From positions 49,786,627-49,850,626 of the forward strand of contig NC_077223.1 of NCBI RefSeq assembly GCF_024763615.1: a stretch of DNA of 64,000 nt, written 5' to 3'. This DNA comes from Phlebotomus papatasi. Its lineage: Eukaryota; Arthropoda; Insecta; Diptera; Psychodidae. The notes beneath the pieces were generated by a model. It made no database searches. It saw only the letters and a program-made list of their open reading frames with translations, and was not told the DNA's origin. Shown piece after piece: positions 55,431 to 64,000 of this stretch (within the stretch, counting starts at the first letter, position 1; each line of letters starts with the position of its first letter). Position numbers and translations under genes: made by a program.

Positions 55431-55954
55431 GTAATTTTATTTGGTAATGGAATGGATCAACAGGATGCCCCGAATCTGTGAGGCGCTTATCAAATCTAAA
55501 GGAGGATTCTTCGAGGAGAACTAAATTTGATGATTTTATTCATTGTATTTTAAATAAAATAATGAAGTAAAAGAAATGAAATTGCTACAATAACAAAAAC
55601 CAATTTGAAAAATAATAAAAAAAAAAATTGAAAAAGTAGAATTTGGGCTGGAAATTTCAATATTCAAAGAAGAAACCCATTTCAGAATAGATCACACCGG
55701 AAACCGACCACAACAATCCGTACCAAAAATATTCCCTCGGCATTATTTTTAGTTTTTCTGACTCTTAATAATATTTACTAATAGTATTTAGCTTATATTA
55801 AATTAAATGATTATTAAAAGATTAGACCAGTTTTAGAATGTGGGGCTACTTTTGCATTTTTGTCCAAAAGCTCATTTTTGAATGAACCTCAAATTATAAA
55901 TTTTTTAGCCCATGTATTTTCTCAAATTTTGTTTAAAACTGTTCTTAGGTTTAT

Positions 55955-56470
55955 ATATCGCTCCTTGGAAATTACAAGGGGCCAACTCAATCTGAGCCAT
56001 TTTTCAGGAGACAGCATGAAAGATTCAACTTTGTATAAATAATTATCTCAATTAAGTATGTTAATAAAAACAATTTAATTCTTTTCTATTTGTATAAGCA
56101 TTATTATAAACATCGAAACATATTTTTACCTTTCAAAATATGTTTTTTTTTTATGAGTTAGCTCTTTGTCATTCTAAATGATGCGCAAATTTTCGTGAAA
56201 TTAGAATGACACGGGATCAACTTGCTTGAGTTAGTCCCTTGTTTCACAAAAAATTGAACGATAAATCTATTTTGTGCCCCTTGACTTAAAAAAAAAAACC
56301 GCGCAAGCAATCATAAAGAGTAAAATTTTGAAAAACTTTTCTAATAACGAAATTTATTGACTCATATCATCTGAAATTTTATTAAATTCTCTGTCTGAGT
56401 TCTGAGTGCATTAAAATCTCAAAATCGCCAAAAAGTGAGTTGGCCCCTTGTAATTTCCAAGGAGCGATAT
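55955..56470. mobile_element. Inverted-repeat element with CAAGGGGCCAACTCA motif
   Basis: Perfect arms of about 35 bp: ATATCGCTCCTTGGAAATTA then CAAGGGGCCAACTCA, inverted at 56436-56470. The CAAGGGG..AACTCA part resembles the hAT-like MITE termini at 12564, but no 8-bp duplication could be assigned. Confidence 0.6.
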
Positions 56471-56587
56471 GAAACTATTTCAGTGATTTCACTCAATAGA
56501 ACTGGATATTACAGCATTTTCCCTGTCCAAACCAGGTGTATTTAAACTTACAAAGGGCGTATTTAATGTTTTGAACGGTAGTGTAAT

Positions 56588-56731
56588 TCTCAACGCACAA
56601 TAACTCTTGTTTTGTAAACATGTTTTTGACATTTCAATGAGAGTGAATGAAACAGAGGTCTAGTCATCTCGCTCTTTCTGATAGAAAATTTCGAAAACAT
56701 GTTTGCAAACAAAAGTAATTGTGCGTTGTGC
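56588..56731. mobile_element. Foldback MITE, ACGCACAATAAC ends (copy 2)
   Basis: Ends ACGCACAATAACTCTTGTTT and the inverse (ACAAAAGTAATTGTGCGT), interior matches copy 1 at 10274-10410 in reverse (AATGAGAGTGAATGAAA, CATCTCGCTCT). Confidence 0.65.
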
Positions 56732-56764
56732 ATAATTATAATCAAAATATGATCATATTACATT

Positions 56765-56925
56765 TACATCAGTTTCTGACTAATCCGCCTTCCGGCATAA
56801 GCCGAGAAACGGGTTAGTTAGTGGGAAACTGATGAAAATTTAGTCAAAGTATTACTTTGATTATAATTACCTTAAGCCGTTTCTCGGCTTAAGTCGTAAG
56901 TGTGTTTAGGGCATAAGATTATACT
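56765..56925. repeat. GGCTTAAGTCG-family palindromic repeat
   Basis: CATAAGCCGAGAAACGG near 56797 faces CCGTTTCTCGGCTTAAGTCG near 56877, followed by the same TAAGTGTGTTTAGGGC tail as the copy at 2510. Confidence 0.65.
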
Positions 56926-57352
56926 TTAAATTGTTTAAATTCAATTTGATTTTTTTCTGTAGCAAACTGTGAAGAATATTTGCTGTATTCTGAAATTATA
57001 TGGATAAATTGCATGTATAAGTATGATAAGTTTGGTTAATCTATATAATTTTATAGAAGAATGAAATTCTGTAATAAAATTAATTCTTCAAATCAAAATT
57101 TCTCCAATTTTAAATCCGAACCGAGCGAGAGGGTTGTTGGCAAGATTTTTTTTTAAATGTTTCGGAGGGGAAGGCAGTCGGTGTGGTGAATATAGTTGGC
57201 GGAGATTTCATGTAAAGTGGTGAATTGGCTATTTTTGTAAAAAGTTCATGGAGGTACAACGTCAAATTGGTGTGCAACCATTATTAAATTGATTCTGAAT
57301 TAAATGAATCTTATGTGTAATTTTGAGTTTTAAATGTTGGTTTCTGTGAAAA

Positions 57353-57499
57353 ATGGCAGAAAATTATGCAGTACAAACTGCTAGCAAAGTGTCGGTGGAA
57401 AAACTTGTTCGAGTTGGCCTGTATGAGTTGGGAAAAACGCTGGGTCGTGGAAATTTTGCTGTGGTGAAGCTCGCCTCGAATCTTGTCACAAAGTCAAAG
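57353..57499 (+). CDS. Salt-inducible-kinase-like protein, first coding exon
   Basis: 49 codons from ATG 57353 to a GTAAAA donor at 57500, ending in phase 0. The product reads MAENYAVQTASKVSVEKLVR, then VGLYELGKTLGRGNFAVVKL and ASNLVTKSK. The glycine-rich loop is LGRGNFAVV, and the VRVGxYELxKTLGxGNFAVVKLA context is characteristic of SIK kinases in the AMPK-related family; the next exon should begin with VAIK. These Ser/Thr kinases phosphorylate CRTC coactivators and class IIa histone deacetylases. The remaining exons lie right of the window. Whether it is the SIK2 or SIK3 orthologue cannot be told from this exon. Confidence 0.85.
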
Positions 57500-58704
57500 G
57501 TAAAATAAGAGTTTTGCTTTTTTCGCATGAATTTTTCTTGGTCTCTCCGCATTTTCCACTACTCAAATTTGTCAGGTCTCTTATTTACAATGCTATAGGC
57601 ACAAGGTGAGGATATATTCTTGTGTTTCAAACTCCATCCGGTCGGGTATTTTCGATGACAATCCAAGTCACGGCTAAGAAAAATTTTTTTTGTGGAGGAT
57701 GGGAGGTCTCAAGGTGCAACTGCGACGGCTCCACAAAAAAACGCAATTGTTTTGCCGTCACAGAGGCATAATTTTTTTCTTCAAACGAGTTAGCCTTTGG
57801 CTGCAAAGAAATAGATTAACCATTCTTGCCCTCTCGCCATTTGAACGGCGAGAGCTGAGTATATAGTTGTCCGATGGGAAAAGAGGCATCTGAGAGGTTC
57901 AAGTCCGGGAGTATATTTCTCTCGTGATGACGCGTGAGACGATGAAAAGAGAGGAGTGTGAGAAGGAAGAGAATACAGCGAGAAACGAAGTAAAAAAAAA
58001 TAATACAAATATTTTTCTCTATTATGTGAAATTTGTCTTATCTGAGACACTGGTGAGAACTCCCTTATCACTTTGGTCTCGTTGTCTCTCTTGCCTCCAA
58101 CGCGCGTCGATCCGCGTGAAAATGTGAACCCCACACAATTTCTCACCCAGCGCTTTCCTGGGCACATGTCACGCGGAGATTTGATTGGTTAAATCAAAAA
58201 ATGAAAAATAGGGATGTAATAAAACAGGAAAACTTACAAAAGTTTACCAATTTCCATTGGCACGTGCAAATGCAGAAGAATCCTCTTTCTATGCGCCTTT
58301 TGTTTGATCATTGGGTTTGAGAAGAAGTTTTCGCGATAAAAAACGTGATTGGATTATGATAAAATTTCTCTAAAGATAAGTTCTGTGTTCTAGATAAGAA
58401 AATATTGGTACAAGTATTATAATTGATTTTCTGATTTTTGTCCAAAATATGTTTACAAAAGCAAAAGTATTTGTGCGTTAGGCATAACATAACTCAATAT
58501 AGATCATGTAAAGAAAGTACACGTTTGATAAGCATATATCGATTTCCAAGTCCGTTTACGGAAGATCTTTCAAATTAAATCCAGTATTATTGTAATCATT
58601 TAAAAGAAGAAGGGGTAGCAAAACCTTTCATGCTTTGCATAATGCTCGAATTTGTAACTTCAATGGTAGGGTAAGTGTGCCAAATTTCGGCATAGTTGCA
58701 TATA

Positions 58705-58945
58705 CAGTAGAGAGTAGACTCTCACTCAATCGGCTCTTTCTCAATCGGGCGACAAATTTTGTTGACAATTTTCACGTTTAAATATGAAGCTATTTCGCTC
58801 AAATTCGCTGTAGTTCTTCTTATTTTATCGTGATTCTTTATAATTAAGCGCTTTTTGTGGAATTTACAAAGGCTTTGACGCCTAAATCTATCGATAAACC
58901 GGATGACATTTCGCCCCATATTCCCGATTGAGAGAGAGTCTACTG
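58705..58945. mobile_element. TA-flanked MITE, CAGTAGACTCTC ends (copy B)
   Basis: 241 bp bounded by TA, inverted relative to copy A at 4516-4748 (shared CTATCGATAAACCGGATGAC-type block). Nested near the end of the pogo-like element. Confidence 0.7.
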
Positions 58946-59566
58946 TAAGCACCGAAGTCCTAAATTTGAAATGCAATATTTTTAATTCATATTGATATTT
59001 TTTGTTACCTCCTTTTCGGAAGGATTGTGTGGCACCTTGAAGACTAGTTCACCATTAAAATATTGAAAAATTAATTTAAAAAAATAGGGACATTGCTTTG
59101 GGTAGTATTCCGGCCACTTTGAGTGAAATACCGGACACCTTTTTTCTGACCACCTTTTGTGACGCAACGGATAGAAAACTTCAAAACGTCAAACGGAACG
59201 AGTTAAATGTTTAGTTTAATCAGTTTAATACGTTTATATGACACACAAGCCCTGACATCTTCGGTGTAATTTGTCCTGAAGACCTGAAGAGTAGCATCTC
59301 AAATTTACGCGCAGATTTCCGTAGCAATTTGCCCTTCATGAACTCTTCCAATGCCTTTTCCACATCATCTTTTTCATAGAAGCGATGGTTCTTTTCACTG
59401 GACATTGTAGAACTCTGAAATTGAAAAAAAAAACATAAAATGAATAAGAAATTTAGGAAAGCAAAAGACGTTGCCGGAATAGGCAACACTACCTCACTGG
59501 AGAGACCCTCACAAAGTATATAATTTTTTACGCGAAATACAGGATCCAGCTGGGAAATTTTACCCG

Positions 59567-59653
59567 AAATTGTGGAGCTCAGAGGCAAAATGACACATAT
59601 TCTATGGTTAAAGCATAGGATATGTGTCATTTTGCCTCTGAGCTCCACAATTT
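59567..59653. mobile_element. Hairpin insertion (copy 2), arms of 40 bp
   Basis: Near-perfect palindrome with a 7-nt loop (gttaaag). The central 77 bp match the hairpin at 22574-22650 with few changes; AATT lies on both sides. Located inside the pogo-like element. Confidence 0.75.
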
Positions 59654-60044
59654 AAAGATTGATTCACTATCAGCATAAACAGAAACAATCTTTAATAAAA
59701 ACTAATCAATTTTCATGAAAAACACCGAAGGAAAACCTTCTGCATTTCACCACAAATCGTAAGACTGCTAGAAACACAATCAATCTGTTACATTTTTTGT
59801 AAGGCTCTTTCCACACTGAGTTGTTTCTACAACACAATTTAAATTGAAATTATATCTAAAATTTAACGGTCTTTTTGTTAATACATCCTAAAATGAATAA
59901 GTATTTAAAAGCAAAATGAATTCATTGACTATTCGAAGATTACATACATAATTTTAATTAATTTATTTGCATGGACGAAATTACACTCAAAGTGGCCGAA
60001 ATTAGAAGCTGGTCGAAATTTGGCACACTTCCCCTATATCTCAA

Positions 60045-60540
60045 AAGACCCTCCTTGTCATTTAACTGTTTACCGGTTCACAATCGGTTGAACCAAATAA
60101 ACCGTTTGAATCAATCAAAATTTAATTTTTGGCCAAAAATTACTTATCGGTTAATTACCGTTTTATTCCAGAAAATAAAGAAAGTCAGAAATTCCAAGAC
60201 CTTTCCAAAGGGGCCAAACATGTTACAATTGCTCTAGAAAAACCATTATATTGGAATTGATTAAACGGTATTTTCGACAATGAACTAAATAGAACACCAA
60301 AAATAAAAAAAAAGAATCACAGGATGTCTTTTCAGACGATCCGGACAATCCAAAAAAAATTGTTTTGGATATTTGAAAGGGACGGGGAGAAATGGGGGAA
60401 AATGTGGGGCGTGGTAACGGGTGTTAGATCGACTTATGGGGGACCCCCGAAAGAACCAGATCCTTAGATGTCTTCGTTTCGCCTCTAGGCCCAACAACGC
60501 CGTACTGACGGATGGACAAACTGCGTGACCTAACATATAT
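60045..60540. repeat. Dispersed repeat block, right part
   Basis: Continuation of the repeat split by the pogo-like element: TTTACCGGTTCACAATCGGT, AAATTCCAAGACCTTTCC and a TCGACTTATGGGGGACCCCC block like those near 13350, 23950 and 47390. Confidence 0.6.
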
Positions 60541-61055
60541 CGAAACTTGAGATTTCCAAAATTCTACCAAAATATGACACGTTTGAGGGCAAGAGTTGAG
60601 AATCTTTTGAGAATTATAATGGAATTATAATGTCGAAAATTGTACTGCTTTCTCTTGAGCAATAAAAATCAATATTTGACATAAAAATCAGAAAGAAAAA
60701 AATATAAGATAAAAAATATTAAATTCGAATTTTAAAAGAATAGAAAGTAATACCCTACTTATGGTAAATGCTGTTAAAACTTAATTTTAATGTCTGTATC
60801 TGTTCGACTTTTTGTTGTAAAGAAAATTTATAGAGATAAGGCTCAAATACTGAATCTAGAAATTATTTTTCTCAAATCGCTAGTTGGAGAAACTTAAATC
60901 AAATTCTTATATAGTCATTCGGGTAGAGATGGACCACACACTTTACATTCGATATCACAAACACGTTTTTAACGCGAGATAAAAACAAACCACAGCGGTT
61001 TATCATATCAAAACTATACCTATACTATCTATTCACAATGTCAACATTCAAACCC

Positions 61056-61345
61056 GTGATAAGCCCAGATAAGCTTATGATTGCTGAGTTTCTTTACAAA
61101 CGACCTCGAATTTCGTGGAACTCGGGATCCTTGCAACTCGAAATAATTAAAAATTTGATTATGTATTTAATTTTGGGGGTAAAGAATCTTTAATATTGGG
61201 GGTAAAACGGATAAAATTAGCCCGACGCTATTTTTTACATCCAAAATTCCATTCACAGTGAAATTTTCAAGTTTTTCGAGTTGCACGCATTTCGATGTCG
61301 CCAGAAAAGAATCTCAGCTACCATAAGCTTATCTGGGCTTATCAC
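61056..61345. mobile_element. Foldback element, GATAAGCCCAGATAA ends (copy 2)
   Basis: 290 bp, ends GTGATAAGCCCAGATAAGCT and its exact inverse. Inner arms also pair (CGACCTCGAATTTCGTGGAA with CGCATTTCGATGTCG). Confidence 0.75.
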
Positions 61346-61419
61346 TGGTCATTTTCTTTTTTAAATAGTTTAAGTACAGAAGACTAAAAAAAGAAAAAAG
61401 GAAAGTTAATTAAAATCGG

Positions 61420-62900
61420 TTAATAAACAGTAGAGTCCGGTCAATTTCGATATAGTAAGGGTCGGGGTACAGTTTGTTGACGTGGGGACGAATGCGACCC
61501 ACTATTAGAAAAATCGCGATCTCAGATACAATATAGTCATTCGAGGAGAGTTGGAACAGTGGGAGAGATGGACCACTTCGCCTCCTGCCTACACACTACG
61601 CACGATCTCCACCTCATTTGGTCTATTTGTGCCCTTCAACATTCTAATGAAAACCCCCAAGTTACAGCTTTCTACCTTTAAAATTGTACGAGAAAATTGA
61701 AATCGAATTTTTTGGATGTGTGAAAAATGGCCAAAAATGTTTATTTCGCCATAAGAATACGTGTATTTGGGGGTTGAGGAGAGATGGAACTTAATAGTTA
61801 TGGCAACAATTCCGGTGTGAATTTTGGTCAATGTTCTTCAAAATCTTTTCAAGTCAATCTTAGAAATTATTTTCCCTAAATTTCTGGTAAGACTGACTTG
61901 ATACACTCAGCGAAATTACCGTCGAAGTATATGAGCCACATATTCCACAAAATAAATCATTTATACTGAAAAAATAAAATAAACTCCAATAAATTCAATG
62001 AAATAGTGTTCATGACTAAAATCACTTCCCTCCGATTATAAATTAATAAAATAAACTATAAATATTTTGCTAAAATTTGGGGCTGTCCATCTCACCCGCA
62101 CTTTTTTTGAGTGCCTCAAAATGCAACTTTTTTTAAATCCTATTTTTCGAAGTGACTATTTTCATCTAGGCATTTCTAATATTGATATCTCAAATTTAGA
62201 GTCTTCAAATGAAAACCCAGTGAGATTCGTCTTTGTCTCGCATTCAAAACGTATCCGCAATATTGAATATAAAAAAGGTGTTCCATTTCTCCTCGAATGA
62301 CTATATACTAAAATTTCATCGAAACCGCTTCATTAGAACCAAAAATATTATAGTCAGGTAAATTATTTTTTACCATTGCAACGTTCTCATATATTAAAAT
62401 TTAAACAAAAAGCATCGTCTTGTTTTTGAATTATTCGACGTCGAAATTTTCGAAAATCGATTTTTCGATTAATCGGATCTTGGATTAAATCGGACGCAGT
62501 TGAGATATCGTAAAAGTTGTACTCTACAAGAGCTTTCCAAAACACCAAAATTTTTAAAATTCTGAGAACTAGAACGCGAGATTTGGCCATTTGAAATTTA
62601 ATTTTTGAGCCCAGTTCGGGTCAGGGGGTCCGGAAAAGCTGAAAAGAAATGGAAAGGACTGGTATTTTATATCAAAATTTGAGATCGATTGATACCATTG
62701 CGGTTGAGTTATCAAATAAACAAAATTTGCCGGTATTTGAAAACGGTGAAAAGGGTGGTGGGGGTGGATCTGGCATCACCTTTCTAGCCGCCCATCGACA
62801 TTTAACCTTTGCCGAAAACCGCTTGTCGATATCTCTCTCCGTTCTCTTTCCTGAAGTGGTTATACAACGGACGGGACGTCTAAGAAAATTGATTCTTAGC
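61420..62900. repeat. Large dispersed repeat, inverted relative to 54095-54935
   Basis: See the matching blocks listed for 54095-54935. This copy has an additional stretch at about 61540-62305 bounded by TATAGTCATTCGAGGAGAG and its inverse CTCCTCGAATGACTATA, an inserted element of about 770 bp. Confidence 0.55.
61531..62309. mobile_element. Element with inverted ends TAGTCATTCGAGGAGAG
   Basis: Left end TATAGTCATTCGAGGAGAGT, right end TTCTCCTCGAATGACTATA. The phrase GAGGAGAGATGGA recurs inside. A lone similar end (ATAGTCATTCGGGTAGAG) occurs at about 60911. No transposase frame. Confidence 0.6.
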
Positions 62901-64000
62901 GCATTCGTGATCTATCTATTCACTTTTATACAATTAGTTCCAAATTAGCTACCAATTTGATGTCTGATATTTAATCACTAGCCGCTCTATGAATCTCATA
63001 AGAGCTTATTTTTTTTGTTTAACTTAAATGGTGATCGTTGATTGCAATTTCCAAGAGGTATATATTTTTTGTAATTATAATACAAAATTCTATTTAGAAT
63101 TTATCAAGAAATCACGATAAATTTTACTTAAGTTTGATTTTTTGTTACGAAACCTATGCCGTTGATTACTGATTTGCTTCTGACGTCTAACTACTAAACT
63201 ATCTGTGTATAATATTTATAAAATATATATGTGAAAGTAAATGTGTATGTAGAGCGACAAAAAAGATTGTGTGGAGATGAGGAAGAAGTTAAAGAGACTT
63301 TAATTGAAATCTTGTGATCTTTGAGTTGAATTAGTTTTATCGTATCGTGTTTATCTGTCGTGCACACGCACGTTTTGGGTAACAAAGAAATACTAATAGT
63401 TTTGTTCTTATATTTAAGATCTCATTTTTAAAGTAATTCTTTAAAAGGTTTAAGAATATTAACTTTAGTTAATATGTGTTTAAATGGAAAACCACTATTC
63501 ATTACAGTCTTTGAATTTTGTTATAATTAATTTACCTGCACGAGGCTCCAATCAAAGCTTATTATTTAAAAATACCATTTATCTGCAAGACATTTATAGT
63601 GGGTCTAAATATAATAATATTCGCATAGTAAATACATATGCTCTGCTTTATGTTTTATGAAACAAAAATATGAGAAAAAGTGTGCCTTCTTTTAAAAAAT
63701 GTTCAGTATAAACTAATCATTAAAAGTTCCTTTAAACGTCTGATATACTTTCTTTAAATTCTCAACAAATGCTTGTATTTTATAAATTTTGGCAAGTAGT
63801 ATAATAAACTTGATTAGCAAAGATTAGAAAAAGATTATAAAAATTTCGAAATTAAAGGATTATACTTATGTCTCAAGGATAGGGAAATTTTCTTTAAAAA
63901 GGCATTTTTTAAAGAAATTGCTCCTATTGTGTAGAGCCCCTTATACAAAAAGGGGGAAAACAATATGATTCATTCATTTATTTACAACTGCTTATCCTTA

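Larger units (their letters stand above)
58679..60034 (-). mobile_element. Decayed pogo-like element with two nested insertions
   Basis: 1356 bp bounded by TA, ends GGGTAAGTGTGCCAAATTTC and, inverted, GGGGAAGTGTGCCAAATTTC. On the minus strand at 59280-59400 a frame reads FYEKDDVEKALEEFMKGKLL then KSARKFE, the psq-type helix-turn-helix of pogo transposases. The catalytic domain is lost. Contains MITE 58705-58945 and the hairpin at 59567-59653. It has itself inserted into the dispersed repeat, splitting CGAATT..TA and TA..CCTCAAAAG-like sequence as seen whole at 51660. Confidence 0.75.
57500..64000 (+). other. First intron of the SIK-like gene (continues past the window)
   Basis: No second kinase exon was found before the window ends. 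Filled with transposons: a 1.36-kb pogo-like element, foldbacks, dispersed repeats and an inverted block at 61420-62900. The last kilobase is AT-rich with nothing recognised. Confidence 0.6.

Noticed and set aside
57790..58167. 125-codon minus-strand frame in the SIK intron
   Set aside because: Arg/Ser-rich translation without family match and no supporting splice sites or conserved pattern.

Overview
This is a eukaryotic, insect-like window: AT-rich, with introns carrying GT..AG ends, long introns, AATAAA signals and many small DNA transposons. The recognisable proteins (a Mae/Edl-type SAM protein, an ING4/5-type PHD protein, a SIK-type kinase, a probable augmin HAUS5/Dgt5 subunit) point to a dipteran. 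The transposon content would suit a nematoceran such as a sand fly or mosquito, but the species cannot be fixed from the sequence alone.

Layout. 0-1.4 kb: a small serine-rich protein on the plus strand, family not recognised. 1.4-10.9 kb: no gene seen, scattered palindromic repeats. 10.9-25.4 kb: a seven-exon plus-strand gene with an open frame of about 558 residues across all inferred junctions, probably HAUS5/Dgt5. Its last large intron holds a complete two-exon leucine-rich-repeat secreted protein on the minus strand, whose 3' end touches a host exon, plus a decayed piggyBac-like element, tRNA-derived SINEs and TA-flanked elements. 25.7-26.2 kb: minus-strand mae/edl-like gene, tail to tail with HAUS5. 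26.2-32.5 kb: repeats only. 32.5-39.8 kb: a broken THAP/P-element-type transposase gene on the minus strand, itself invaded by other elements. 40.0-44.9 kb: a structurally full-length but mutated non-LTR retrotransposon with an 11-bp target duplication. 46.4-53.1 kb: an ING4/5 orthologue on the minus strand. 53.1-57.3 kb: repeats. 57.35-57.5 kb: first coding exon of a salt-inducible-kinase-like gene on the plus strand; the rest of that gene lies beyond the window, so 57.5-64 kb is its intron.

The host genes act in separate processes: spindle microtubule branching (augmin), ETS/RTK signalling (Mae), histone-mark reading in acetyltransferase complexes (ING) and AMPK-related signalling (SIK). 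They are not an operon or a joint system. The most unusual content is in the mobile elements: a 77-bp near-perfect hairpin that has inserted into a piggyBac transposase tail (removing it and one ATTT copy restores the Cys-rich reading), a hAT-like MITE carrying a 30-bp minisatellite with a related unfilled site elsewhere in the window, four copies of one TA-flanked MITE, and a THAP transposon with a duplicated exon and two layers of later insertions.
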